A stretch of DNA of 64,000 bases from NCBI GenBank assembly GCA_963808965.1, contig CAWEHU010000006.1, forward strand, positions 1 to 64,000, written 5' to 3'. This DNA is from CAWEHU01 sp963808965 (lineage in GTDB: Bacteria > Pseudomonadota > Alphaproteobacteria > Acetobacterales > Acetobacteraceae). Every line of letters starts with the position of its first letter. Positions within the stretch are counted from its first letter, which is position 1. The notes under the pieces are model-generated. The model worked only from the letters and a program-made list of their open reading frames with translations. It was not told where the DNA came from and did no database searches. Positions 46,211-55,892 of the stretch are shown here, in pieces. The position numbers and the translations under genes are program-made.

Positions 46211-47725
46211 ATGGACTCCTTTCAACTGCTGCTTCGCAAACATCTGAGCGCCGCCTGGCCACACCGGTGGGCCGCGCTGGCAGCAGCATGGGTGGTTTGC
46301 CTGGCCGGCTGGGCGGTAATCTACATGATCCCCAACCACTATGAGACCAGCGCCCGGCTGTACGTGGATGCCGACGCGGTGCTGACCCCCCTTCTCAAGG
46401 GGATAGCCGCGGATAACTCGCCGGCAAGTCACCTCGAAATCCTGCAACGGACTCTCTTGAGCCGTCCCAATCTCGAAAAGCTCATCGCGAAAACCGATCT
46501 TGATCTCAGTGTTGCCGGACCGGACGACCGCCAACGGATGGTCCAGTCTCTCGGCAAGGCGATCAAGATCACGCCTGAGACCAAGACGCTGTTCACGATC
46601 TCCTACCGTAACGCCAGTCCCAAGCTAGCCTACGATGTGGTCCAGACGTTGCTGAGCATGTTCGTGGAGAGCGCCACGGGGGCCAACCGCAGCGACATGG
46701 AAAACGCTCGCCGTTTCCTCGACCAACAGATCGGCTCGTACGAACAGCAATTGCGGAACGCTGAGCGGCGGCGAGCCGAGTTCAAGGCTAAGTACGTCGA
46801 TCTGCTGCCCGATCCGTATGGCGGCGCTTCCCGCCTGGATTCCGCCCGCACACAGGTCGTCGCGCTGCAAGGTAACCTGCAGGACGCCATCGTGAAACGT
46901 GACGCGATCAGGCAAGAACTGGCCAAGACCCCGCAGAGCACGCCTGCCGACGAGGGATCTGTCGCGGGCGCGCCTTCGCGGCTGAAGGCGGCGCAGGAAC
47001 AGCTAGCCGAACTGCAACTCCGCTACACCGACCAACATCCTGACATCATCTCCCTCAAGCAGCTGATTGGGGTTTTGCGGAGCGAGGGCGACGGCGCTAC
47101 GGCGACGCCCCGCAGTGGGGCGCGGAGTCGCCCGATCCCGAATCCGAGCTTCGACCAATTGCGAGTGCAATTGATCGACACCGAGGCACTTGTGTCGTCG
47201 CTGCAGCGGCAAGTGCGGGATGCGAGCAGGGAGCGCGACCGATTGGAAGCGATGGCTCGAGCCGCGCCTGGCGTCCAGGCGGAGTACGAGAATCTCGACC
47301 GCGACTACAATGTGCTTAGCAAGAATTACGAACAGCTGCTCGATCGTCGCGAATCGGCGAGCATCGCCCAGGCTGCCGACACTCAGGCAGACAAGGTCAA
47401 GCTCGAAATCGTCGATCCGCCTCAGGTTGCCCGCATCGCTGTCTCGCCGAACCGGCTCCTGCTGATGCCCGCCGTGCTGATCGCGGGGCTTGGAGCCGGG
47501 CTCGGGGTGGCGTTCCTGTTGGGCCAGATGGACCGCTCGTTCCGCACGCTTGATGATCTTCGCGGGCTCGGGCTACCGGTTTTGGGCGGGATTTCGTTGC
47601 TCAGCGCCGCTCCGGTCCATAGGCGGATCGTCTCGACGTTGGGCTTCAGTGTCGCAGTGCTGCTGCTGGTGGCCGTGTGCGGGGGCTTGATAACCCACGT
47701 CCTCCATCTCTCGTCGTTGGTTTGA
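46211..47725 (+). CDS. XrtA-system polysaccharide chain-length determinant (Wzz/PCP type)
   Basis: 504 residues. Wzz domain with a TM near residues 20-40 (ALAAAWVVCLAGWAVIYMIP), YETSARLYVDADAVLTPLLK, a long periplasmic coiled coil (RFLDQQIGSYEQQLRNAERR, LKAAQEQLAELQLRYTDQHP) and two C-terminal hydrophobic segments. Polysaccharide copolymerase working with the autokinase next door. TGATG overlap with it. Confidence 0.9.
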   Translation: MDSFQLLLRKHLSAAWPHRWAALAAAWVVCLAGWAVIYMIPNHYETSARLYVDADAVLTPLLKGIAADNSPASHLEILQRTLLSRPNLEKLIAKTDLDLSVAGPDDRQRMVQSLGKAIKITPETKTLFTISYRNASPKLAYDVVQTLLSMFVESATGANRSDMENARRFLDQQIGSYEQQLRNAERRRAEFKAKYVDLLPDPYGGASRLDSARTQVVALQGNLQDAIVKRDAIRQELAKTPQSTPADEGSVAGAPSRLKAAQEQLAELQLRYTDQHPDIISLKQLIGVLRSEGDGATATPRSGARSRPIPNPSFDQLRVQLIDTEALVSSLQRQVRDASRERDRLEAMARAAPGVQAEYENLDRDYNVLSKNYEQLLDRRESASIAQAADTQADKVKLEIVDPPQVARIAVSPNRLLLMPAVLIAGLGAGLGVAFLLGQMDRSFRTLDDLRGLGLPVLGGISLLSAAPVHRRIVSTLGFSVAVLLLVAVCGGLITHVLHLSSLV

Positions 47726-48624
47726 TGATGGCCACAAAACCACTTCACCTGGTCGAGCGAGCCGCAGAGCGGCTTCGCCAGGATGGCATTCTAGACGCGT
47801 CGACGGCGCTGCTGCGCGAGGCCGAGACCACGGGGTTGGCCGCCGAGTTACCCCTGCCGCCCTCGCCGATCACCCCGGGAGACGCCCTGCAACCGGCCCG
47901 TCCGATCATCGACGGCGCGCTTTTGGAGCGAGCGGGAATGATCGACTGGGGGAAGGTGCGGAGCCGGGTCGCCGAAGAGTTCCGGATCGTCCAGGGCCAA
48001 ATCCTGCGCGCCGCGTTCTCGCCGGATGCGACCGGTGCTCACCTCGCCAATCTTGTCATGGTGACGAGCGCCCGCCCCGGGGAAGGCAAGAGTTTCACAG
48101 CTCTCAATCTGGCCACGAGCATTGCCCGCCAGAGGGATCACGAGGTGCTGTTGGTCGATATAGACTCGAAGCCCCGGTCGCTGGTCCAGGAACTCGGTCT
48201 TTCAGGCGAAAGAGGACTTCTGGATCTTGCCGCCGATCCAGGGCTGGATCCGGAGCAGGTCATCGCGAGGACAGTCTTCGACAAGCTTTCCATCCTCCCG
48301 CTGGGCCGGGAGGCCGAACACAGCCCCGAGCTGTTCGCGACGCGGCAGATGTCGCGGCTGATCCGCGATCTTGGGCGACGCTACGCGGATCGCCTTGTCA
48401 TCCTCGATGCTCCTCCGTGCTTGTCGAGCAGTGATGCGAGCACATTAGCCCCGATCGTCGGTCAGATCGTGCTAGTCGTGGAGGCGGAACGCACCCAGCG
48501 GGACGAGGTGGAGGGCGCGGTCGACCTGCTTCAAGCCTGCCCAAGCATCACCCTGCTGCTCAACAAGGTGCAAATGACGCCGCCGAATACATTCGGCGCA
48601 TATGCCAAATCCTATCCGTCGTAG
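47725..48624 (+). CDS. XrtA-associated tyrosine autokinase (BY-kinase)
   Basis: 299 residues. Walker A MVTSARPGEGKSFTALNLA at about 115, Walker A' VLLVDIDSKPRS, Walker B RLVILDAPPCL. The C-terminal tail has only two nearby Tyr (FGAYAKSYPS) instead of a long Tyr cluster, as in this subfamily. Controls polymer length by cycling phosphorylation with the chain-length protein. Confidence 0.9.
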   Translation: MMATKPLHLVERAAERLRQDGILDASTALLREAETTGLAAELPLPPSPITPGDALQPARPIIDGALLERAGMIDWGKVRSRVAEEFRIVQGQILRAAFSPDATGAHLANLVMVTSARPGEGKSFTALNLATSIARQRDHEVLLVDIDSKPRSLVQELGLSGERGLLDLAADPGLDPEQVIARTVFDKLSILPLGREAEHSPELFATRQMSRLIRDLGRRYADRLVILDAPPCLSSSDASTLAPIVGQIVLVVEAERTQRDEVEGAVDLLQACPSITLLLNKVQMTPPNTFGAYAKSYPS

Positions 48625-48629
48625 ACTGA

Positions 48630-50476
48630 ATGCGCATTGCCGAGACGGGATTTATGGCAGCCGGTGAGGCACCGCTTCGCTCGCCTGCTCGAGTAGTGGC
48701 TACCCTGGCGCTCTGCGGGGTGTTCGCCACCTCGGCATCGTACGCGGCCGAGTACCCGTACTGCCCGGAAGCGGCTATCCATTCCCGGTCCAAACCCCTC
48801 CAACCGAGAGCACGACCACTCCCGCGGCCCCCTCTGCCGCCCCGGGTGAGACGACCTCGGGTGGGACGACCGCGGGTGGAACGACCTCGGGTGGAACCAC
48901 AATCAACACCGCGCATGAAATTGCCCCGCAGACCGGCCGGGAGTTCTCGCCCGGGTGGACGGTTACGCCGAGCGTGAACATCACCGAGGCGTTCAACGAC
49001 AACATCTTCCAGTCTTCCAATCATCACAAATCCGACTTCATCACGTACATCACCCCGGAGCTCTCGATCCGGACCGAAACGCCGCGTCTCCAGGCCAGCC
49101 TCGATTACGCCCCTACGGCGTCGATCTACGCGTCCCATGGCGGCGAGGACTCGGTGGCGCAGAACCTCAACCTCTATGGCCTGGCGACGTTGGTCGATGA
49201 CGCTCTGTTCCTAGACGTGCGGGGTTTCGCAGGTGTTTCACCCAAAAACGGCAACGTTCCGATTGGCTCGAACGGGCTTGGAGCGGCAAGCATCGGGGGT
49301 TTCGGTGGCAGTTCGGCGAACGGCACCGCGTTCCTGTCGAGGAACAATCAGACCCAGACCTACAGCTTCTCTGTCTCGCCGTATTTCGTGCACAGGTTCG
49401 GCGACGCGGGAACGCTGACCATCGCCGATCGCGTCTCGCAATCTGTCTACAGCAATCTCGGATCCAGCTCGAACCTGCTTCCCGTCCAGGGATCGCAGAC
49501 CAACTCCAACCTGTTCACCAACGAGGCGCTGTTACAGTTCATCACCGGCTCGGCCCTCGGGCGGTTCAAGAACGTGACCATCGCGGATGCAACTCAGTTC
49601 TCAGGCAACGGGGTCACGAGCGGGGCGCACCAAAACGTCGTTACCAACCGGCTCGGCTATGCCGTCACCCACGCCGTCTCCGTTTTCGGCGAGGTCGGTT
49701 ACGAGGATATCGGCTATCCACACGGTTTCCCGCCCGTGAAGATCGAAGACGCGGTATGGGCTGTGGGAACCACGCTGACCCCCGATCCAGACAGCACCAT
49801 TACGGTCGGTTATGGCCATCGATATGGCTTCAATAGCGCGTTCCTGAACGCCTTCTACATGATCACGCCACGAACTCAGCTGTTCGCGACCTATCAGACT
49901 GGCCTCGGCACGGATCTGCAGGAGGTGCAGTCGCTCGTGGCTGCATCCGGGGTCGACCAGTTCGGAAACGTGGTCGATAGCCAAACCGGTGCGCCGCTCT
50001 TCATCGGGAACTCGGCTATCGGCGTCCAAGGAAACGGGACGCTTAACGAGACAAAGACGTTCACGGCGGGCGCCACGACCGCGCTTGACCGGGACACGAT
50101 CTCGCTCGCGGTCTCGGCCAGCGACTACAAGGCCGTAGCTAGTAGCACGCCCCTCGGGTACACAAGCACGGTCCTCGGATCCACGTCCAACCGGGCCATC
50201 TCGGGCAGTGTTTCCTGGCAGCATCAGATCAGCGAAGCTGCGTTGACCACCGTCTACTTCGGCTACGGCGTGCAAAATCAACCGTTGTTCCTTGCGGTCG
50301 CACCGAATCAGAACTCAAATCAGAATTTCTTTGGCGCCTCCGCCTCCTACCGCTACGCCTTCAGCGAGACGCTGAGCGGGATCGCGCAGTACGGTCATTA
50401 CGAGCTCGGCTCCAAGATCCCAGGCCAAAGCTACGTGCAGAACATCGTGCTTATCGGCCTCACAAAGCAGTTCTGA
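48630..50476 (+). CDS. XrtA/PEP-CTERM-associated outer-membrane beta-barrel protein, frameshifted
   Basis: About 615 residues after repair. Signal peptide (VATLALCGVFATSASYAAE), a low-complexity Thr/Gly linker (ETTSGGTTAGGTTSGGTT), the start of the barrel (FSPGWTVTPSVNITEAFNDN) and aromatic-ended strands up to the C-terminal LIGLTKQF. One base is missing at about 48757. Matches the PEP-CTERM-system outer-membrane family found after the autokinase in these loci. Role in export is inferred. Confidence 0.85.
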
Positions 50477-50484
50477 CCACCGCG

Positions 50485-51465
50485 GTGTACACAAAGTACT
50501 ACAATTTCAAGGGAATTCCGTTCCAGCTGACGCCGGACAGCCGGTTCTATTTCGGCAGCAGCGGTCATAGCCGCGCCATCTCACATCTGGTCTACGGCTT
50601 GGCGCAGCAGGAAGGATTCATCATCGTCACGGGGGAGGTGGGCGCCGGAAAGACGACGCTCGTGGAGCAGCTTTGGTCGCAACTCGACCATCGGACCTAC
50701 GTGATCGGGCGCGTGGTCACCACCCAGGTTTCGGGCGACGATCTGTTGCGCCTAGCGGTCACAAGCTTCGGTCTGAACGATGGGGGCGCTGACAAGGCTA
50801 CCTTGCTTCGCCGGCTGGAGCGCCTGTTCAGGGACGAACGCGCGATCGGGCGCCGCTGCTTGTTGGTGGTCGACGAGGTGCAAAACCTGCCATTTGCCGC
50901 CCTCGAGGAGCTGAGAATGCTCTCGAACATCACGATCGACGGCAAGGCTCCGCTGCAGACCATACTCCTGGGTCAGCCTCAGTTCCGCCGCACCCTCGCC
51001 AGCCCCGATCTAGACCAGCTCCGGCAGCGGGTGCTCGCTGCCTATCATCTAGGTCCGCTGAGCCAAGAGGAGACCCGCGCCTATATCGAGCATCGGCTCA
51101 AGATGGTCGGGTGGACCGGAAATCCGAGCTGGGAGGATGAGGCGCTACGGGGCGTGTACCGGCACACCGGCGGATTGCCGCGCAAGATCAATACACTCTG
51201 CTCCCGGGTCCTGCTTTATGGCGCCCTGGAGGAATGCGCGGTTATCACGGGAGCCATCGTCGAGGAGACCGCGGGTGAACTGAAGCAGGATCTCGGATCG
51301 GTGACCGACGGGAAAGGTCCGATAGCGACCAACGGTGCCGGCCTGCCGCCCACTCTCCTGCCCCGCATTCAGGCCTTGGAGGCCGGGGTCGCGCGGCAGG
51401 AGCGCATTTTCCGCCGCCTCCTCGACCTGCTCGGCGCCTATCTTGAGCCGCAGAGACTGGAATAA
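50485..51465 (+). CDS. XrtA/PEP-CTERM system ATPase (ExeA-like AAA)
   Basis: 326 residues. YYNFKGIPFQLTPDSRFYFG at the N-terminus, Walker A VTGEVGAGKTTLVEQL, Walker B LLVVDEVQNLP, ILLGQPQFRRTL, HTGGLPRKINTLCSRVLLYG, then a C-terminal helical tail. Family fixed to exosortase-A EPS loci. Starts with GTG 9 bp after the barrel gene. Confidence 0.92.
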   Translation: MYTKYYNFKGIPFQLTPDSRFYFGSSGHSRAISHLVYGLAQQEGFIIVTGEVGAGKTTLVEQLWSQLDHRTYVIGRVVTTQVSGDDLLRLAVTSFGLNDGGADKATLLRRLERLFRDERAIGRRCLLVVDEVQNLPFAALEELRMLSNITIDGKAPLQTILLGQPQFRRTLASPDLDQLRQRVLAAYHLGPLSQEETRAYIEHRLKMVGWTGNPSWEDEALRGVYRHTGGLPRKINTLCSRVLLYGALEECAVITGAIVEETAGELKQDLGSVTDGKGPIATNGAGLPPTLLPRIQALEAGVARQERIFRRLLDLLGAYLEPQRLE

Positions 51466-51468
51466 AGC

Positions 51469-52386
51469 ATGGCGAATACAGGCGACATCCGGCCGGCATC
51501 CGGGTCCGGTCCCATCCGCAACGCCATGACGGTCGATGTCGAGGACTATTTCCAAGTACAGGCCTTCGCGCACTGCATCCCCCGACAGAGCTGGGACGCG
51601 CTGGATCGGCGCGTGGAGGCCAACACCGATCGGATCCTGCAGCAGTTCGATGCGGCCGGCATCAAAGCGACGTTTTTCACGCTGGGCTGGGTCGCTGAGC
51701 GGCACCCGGCCCTGATTCGCCGGATCGTCGCGGCCGGCCACGAGTTGGCGAGCCACGGATACGATCATACCCGGGCCGACGCGCAGGAACCGGCAGCTTT
51801 CCGGGCGGACATACGCAGAGCCAAGCAACTCCTCGAGGACATCGGCGGAACGGCCGTGGTCGGTTATCGGGCGGCTACTTTCTCAATCGGCCCACGCAAC
51901 CTTTGGGCATTTGGCGTTCTGGAGGATGAGGGCCACCTCTACAGTTCGAGCACGTATCCCGTGCGACACGATCTTTACGGCGACCCGAATGCCCCTCGTC
52001 AGCCCTTCCAGCCCCAAGGCGGGGCGTTGTGGGAAATCCCGCTCACGACCGTGCGCCTGTTGAACCGCAATCTGCCCTGTTCGGGCGGCGGCTTTTTCCG
52101 TCTGCTTCCGTATCGCCTTTTCCGCATGGGGCTCGCCCATCACAATGGATCCGAAGGGCGGCCGGGCATCTTCTACACGCATCCCTGGGAGATCGACGCC
52201 GACCAGCCGAGGATAGCGGACTGCGGCCGAGGCTCCCGTTTTCGCCATTACGTGAACTTGTCGAAGACGGCGGAACGCCTCGACCGTTTGTTGCGAGACT
52301 TCAGCTGGGACCGGATGGACCGGGTTTTCGCGCCGGTGCTGGCTTCCTCCGCCACCCTCGCGCGCACGCCGCCGCTCGCGATATGA
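51469..52386 (+). CDS. XrtA-system polysaccharide deacetylase
   Basis: 305 residues. NodB motif 1 TVDVEDYFQV, motif 2 ASHGYDHTRAD (metal His), motif 3 VGYRAATFSIGP, motif 4 FYTHPWEIDADQP, then a DUF3473-type C-terminal part. Removes acetyl groups from the exopolysaccharide. No signal peptide is visible. ATGA overlap with the following remnant. Confidence 0.92.
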   Translation: MANTGDIRPASGSGPIRNAMTVDVEDYFQVQAFAHCIPRQSWDALDRRVEANTDRILQQFDAAGIKATFFTLGWVAERHPALIRRIVAAGHELASHGYDHTRADAQEPAAFRADIRRAKQLLEDIGGTAVVGYRAATFSIGPRNLWAFGVLEDEGHLYSSSTYPVRHDLYGDPNAPRQPFQPQGGALWEIPLTTVRLLNRNLPCSGGGFFRLLPYRLFRMGLAHHNGSEGRPGIFYTHPWEIDADQPRIADCGRGSRFRHYVNLSKTAERLDRLLRDFSWDRMDRVFAPVLASSATLARTPPLAI

Positions 52387-52900
52387 AGCTTTTCGGGCCT
52401 CCGCAGGTGCGGAGGCCGAAGACGTGCAAACCACTCACGCCCAGGGTCTTCGAATTTGTGACGATCGTCGGTAGATTGCTCGACCGCGCGGCCGAGCCTT
52501 CCTGGGACAGCTTTGTTCAAGCCGCTCCCGGGGGAACGTTCTTTCCATCGCGCTGCCTGGCGAGGGGGGATCGAAAAGGCTTTTGGCCACCTCCGCGTCT
52601 ACGGCGGTCCCCTCGCCGCCAATCCGGAGGGAGCGGCTGCTCTCTCGCGCTACGCAGCGGAGGGCATGCAACAGGTCGGTGCGAAGGCAACCGAATTTCT
52701 CTACAGGGCATCCACCGACAGCGATTGGCTAACCCGACCGAACTTGTACCTTACCTTCCGCAAGCCGTTTACCGGGAATGCCCAGTTTGCCCACGTTTTC
52801 GGCATGGATCCGGTGCAGCCGGTCAACGTCGTCTGGAAACGGCATCCTTGTTCCCGCCGCGAACTTGATCGGCTCCCGTATTGTTCGTGGGATCGGCTAG
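52383..52900 (+). pseudogene. FemAB-family XrtA-associated protein, internally deleted
   Basis: Pieces of a FemAB-like acyl/aminoacyl transferase in the expected slot: WDSFVQAAPGGTFF, then (after one extra T at about 52545) HRAAWRGGIEKAFGH, VYGGPLAANPEGAAALSRYA, NLYLTFRKPF, and, after another indel at about 52849, the family C-terminus NLIGSRIVRGIG and stop. Only about 150-170 codons remain of about 340: roughly 35 residues are missing before VYGGP and well over 100 after LTFRK. The deletions are too large for sequencing error. Confidence 0.75.
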
Positions 52901-52905
52901 ATCTC

Positions 52906-54153
52906 ATGCGCAACCTGCTGTTTCTAAGTCATCGGCTGCCTTATCCGCCAGACAAGGGAGAGAAGATCCGAGCCTGGCACATCCTGCGTCACCTCACGCG
53001 CACGCATCGGATCCATGTCGGCTGTCTGATCGATGATCCGGCGGACTGGAGACATCTGCCATTCCTGCGCTCATTCTGCGCCGAGGTGGGCTGTTTCGAG
53101 ATCAACCGATCCCGACAGCGCCTCAAGGCTCTGCTTAAGCTTCGCCCCGGTCGGGCGCTGACACTCGACTACTTTCACGATCCTCGTCTGCGGCGCTGGG
53201 TGGACGAGACGCTGAGCACCGGCAAGATCGACGACATCTTTGTTTTCTCTTCCTCGATGGCTCCATATGTCATGTCGGCACGTGCCCGTACCCGGCTCCT
53301 CGATATGGTCGACGTCAACTCGGAAAAGTGGGCTGCTTATGCGAACCACTTCCGATGGCCACGGCGTAGCATCTGGGCACGTGAAGCAAAAACACTGTTG
53401 GCGTTCGAGCGGGAAGCGGCCGCCCACTTCGACCGCACATTCTTCGTATCCGAGGACGAGCTGCGTCGCTTCGTTGCTCTCGCGCCGGAATGCGCGGACC
53501 GCTGCGGTTGGGTCGAGAATGGCGTCGACTTCGCCCGCTTCTCGCCGGATCTCCCGTTCGAAAGTCCGTTTCCCAACTCGGCCCCAAGCATCGTGTTCAC
53601 GGGAACCATGGATTACTGGCCGAATGTCGACGCGGTGGCCTGGTTCGCCCGCGAGGTGATGCCCCTCCTGCGACAGCGCCCCAATTCTCCGCAATTCCAC
53701 ATTGTCGGCGCAAATCCGGGCCGGGAGGTAATGAGGCTGGCCGAGGCTCCGGACGTGCATGTCACAGGGCGGGTACCCGACACACGACCATTCATCGCGC
53801 ACGCCTCGGTCGTGGTGACGCCTCTGCGGATCGCGCGCGGAATCCAAAACAAGGTTCTCGAAGGGATGGCTATGGCCAAGCCTGTCGTCGCCTCTCCCCA
53901 AGCCTTCGAGGGCGTGCGTGCACAGCCAGGCCGAGAGCTTCTTGTAGCCGATGGCGCCGCTGCGACGGCGCGGGCCGTCTCGGATGTGCTGGACGGCGCG
54001 CATCAGGAACTCGGTGCTGCAGCCCGCGCAGCGATCGAGCGATCGTACGATTGGTCGGCCACGCTGAGCGTGCTCGACGCGAGCTTCTGTGATAAGGGCG
54101 CGCGGCAGGAACCCCCTCGACGCACCCTAAGCCAGTCTGGAGTGCTCACGTGA
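52906..54153 (+). CDS. PEP-CTERM/XrtA system glycosyltransferase (TIGR03087-like)
   Basis: 415 residues. Characteristic N-terminus MRNLLFLSHRLPYPPDKGEK, then FVFSSSMAPYVM, DMVDVNSEKWAAYA, VENGVDFARFSPD, IVFTGTMDYWPNVDAVAWFA and C-terminal ARGIQNKVLEGMAMAKPVVA. GT4 fold. ATG 52906 matches the family start; the open frame continues upstream only because of the broken FemAB gene. ATGA-type overlap with xrtA. Confidence 0.92.
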   Translation: MRNLLFLSHRLPYPPDKGEKIRAWHILRHLTRTHRIHVGCLIDDPADWRHLPFLRSFCAEVGCFEINRSRQRLKALLKLRPGRALTLDYFHDPRLRRWVDETLSTGKIDDIFVFSSSMAPYVMSARARTRLLDMVDVNSEKWAAYANHFRWPRRSIWAREAKTLLAFEREAAAHFDRTFFVSEDELRRFVALAPECADRCGWVENGVDFARFSPDLPFESPFPNSAPSIVFTGTMDYWPNVDAVAWFAREVMPLLRQRPNSPQFHIVGANPGREVMRLAEAPDVHVTGRVPDTRPFIAHASVVVTPLRIARGIQNKVLEGMAMAKPVVASPQAFEGVRAQPGRELLVADGAAATARAVSDVLDGAHQELGAAARAAIERSYDWSATLSVLDASFCDKGARQEPPRRTLSQSGVLT

Positions 54154-55721
54154 TAACCGGTGCTCTCACCGTGACAACCGCGCCCGCGACCTGGCGCAGC
54201 TTTCGCCTTGCCGTCCCGGCGCTTCTCCTGGGTCTCGGTCTCCTCGGATTGCTTTTCCGGGAAGAGATCGAGGCGGCGGTACGCGTTTGGATGCATTCGA
54301 CCGCGTACAACCATTGCATTTTGGTGTTACCGATCGCGGCCTATCTGGCCTGGGATCGCCGCTCGCTGCTCGCCGATGTTCTCGTCCAACCGACGCCTTT
54401 GCTCGCGCTTGCCGGCCTACCTCTCGCGCTTGTCTGGTTGATAGCCGAGCGGGTCGGCATCATGGAAGGCCGCCAGCTTGCGGCGATGTGCCTCGTCGAA
54501 TTGCTGTTCCTGACGGTGCTCGGCTGGCCGATGTGGCGCCGCCTCTCGGCTCCCTTGTTGTATCTTTTTTTCCTGGTGCCCTTCGGCGCGTTCATCGTCC
54601 CCGCGCTGCAGACGTTCACAGCGGGATTCACGATCGTGGGACTGAACCTCCTAGGGATCCCGAACTTTTCCGACGGCTACACGATCGAAATTCCTGCGGG
54701 CACCTTCTATGTCGCCGAGGCTTGCGCCGGGCTCCGGTTCCTGATCGCCGCGATCGCCTTTGGGGTGCTGTATTCGTGCCTGATGTATCGCAGCCCTCTC
54801 CGTCGAGGGCTCTTCATGGCCGCATCGGTGATCGTCCCGATCATCGCGAACGGCTTCCGCGCGCTCGGGATCGTCGTCCTCGGCCAGGCTTTGGGAAGCG
54901 CGGAGGCCGCGGCGGCGGATCATATCATTTACGGCTGGGTGTTTTTTTCGGCCGTCATCTTCCTCCTGATCCTGATCGGGCTTCCCTTCCGGCAAGAACC
55001 GCATTGGCGAGCCCCCCCGGTCGCGGCACAACGGCCGAACAAGGCTCCGTTCGCAGGATCGCTGCTCGCCGCCGCAGTGCTCGGCTTATCGGCGATGATC
55101 GGCCCGGTGACCGCCGGACGGCTCGATGATGGAGCGAACGGAACGCTCGCGCTCGCGCAGCTGGATTTCGGAGCGGAGGCTCCGTGCACGTCCGCCCCAG
55201 CGGCCAAGCGGACGGAAGCGGGCGCGCCGGCGAACGCGGCGCCTTCGCGCATACTCGTCCAGCGTCTCACGTGCGGCGACCAGAATGTCACGCTGCATGT
55301 CGAGGTGTTTGCGCCCCGCACCGGCTTGAGCCATATCGTGGCTCAGCGGCGGCGGCTCACCGGAGAGTTCGGCGGAGACGCCGACACGACCCTGCTCCAA
55401 AGCTCCGGCGTCGAGTGGCAGCTCGTGGAGACCGAGACTCCCCTAGGTGCGACCGCGACCGCGCTCTGGATCGACGGTCGGCCGGCGACGGGCAGCCTCG
55501 CTACCCGCATCCGGCAGGCCCGCAATAGCCTGCTCGGCTCGACCCGAGCACCGGTGCTTGTCGCGATAACCCCGGAGATCGCCTGGAAGACGGAAGGCGA
55601 AGCGGGGCGTCTCCACGCAAAGGCGCTTCTCCAGGCCTTTCTCGACAGCCAGCCAGCGTTGCCGGCGAAGATCGGAGCGCTATCGCTATCGGTTTTGGAT
55701 ACGCCGAACGCTTTGCACTGA
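54150..55721 (+). CDS. xrtA: Exosortase A with C-terminal EpsI-like domain
   Basis: 523 residues. Residues 1-285 are the polytopic exosortase, with catalytic Cys192 (YVAEACAGLRFL), Arg237 (IIANGFRALGIVVLG) and His258 (AAADHIIYGWVFFS), the cysteine-protease-like triad of the family. Residues about 300-523 are a soluble EpsI/DUF3485-like domain (GFGGDADTTLLQ-type region; ARNSLLGSTRAPVLVAITPE). It cleaves and transfers PEP-CTERM proteins at the inner membrane. No substrate gene is in this window, so substrates lie elsewhere. Confidence 0.94.
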   Translation: MITGALTVTTAPATWRSFRLAVPALLLGLGLLGLLFREEIEAAVRVWMHSTAYNHCILVLPIAAYLAWDRRSLLADVLVQPTPLLALAGLPLALVWLIAERVGIMEGRQLAAMCLVELLFLTVLGWPMWRRLSAPLLYLFFLVPFGAFIVPALQTFTAGFTIVGLNLLGIPNFSDGYTIEIPAGTFYVAEACAGLRFLIAAIAFGVLYSCLMYRSPLRRGLFMAASVIVPIIANGFRALGIVVLGQALGSAEAAAADHIIYGWVFFSAVIFLLILIGLPFRQEPHWRAPPVAAQRPNKAPFAGSLLAAAVLGLSAMIGPVTAGRLDDGANGTLALAQLDFGAEAPCTSAPAAKRTEAGAPANAAPSRILVQRLTCGDQNVTLHVEVFAPRTGLSHIVAQRRRLTGEFGGDADTTLLQSSGVEWQLVETETPLGATATALWIDGRPATGSLATRIRQARNSLLGSTRAPVLVAITPEIAWKTEGEAGRLHAKALLQAFLDSQPALPAKIGALSLSVLDTPNALH

Positions 55722-55892
55722 GCAAGATCTTGGCGGAGCTGAGTGTATCTGCGATCTGGATAGAATACGGAAGCGAGCGGTCAGGCGAGTAAAGGCCGAT
55801 CCGTCTATGCGCAAGCGTTGGGATGAGCGCCGAAGCCTGCAGAGGTTTCGTCCCCTTCAGCGGCCAGGACACGGGTGACGAAAGGAACGTGC

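Noticed and set aside
52513..54153. A long frame that seems to add about 130 residues to the N-terminus of the TIGR03087-like glycosyltransferase
   Set aside because: The extra residues are FemAB motifs from the broken upstream gene; the glycosyltransferase family start is at 52906.
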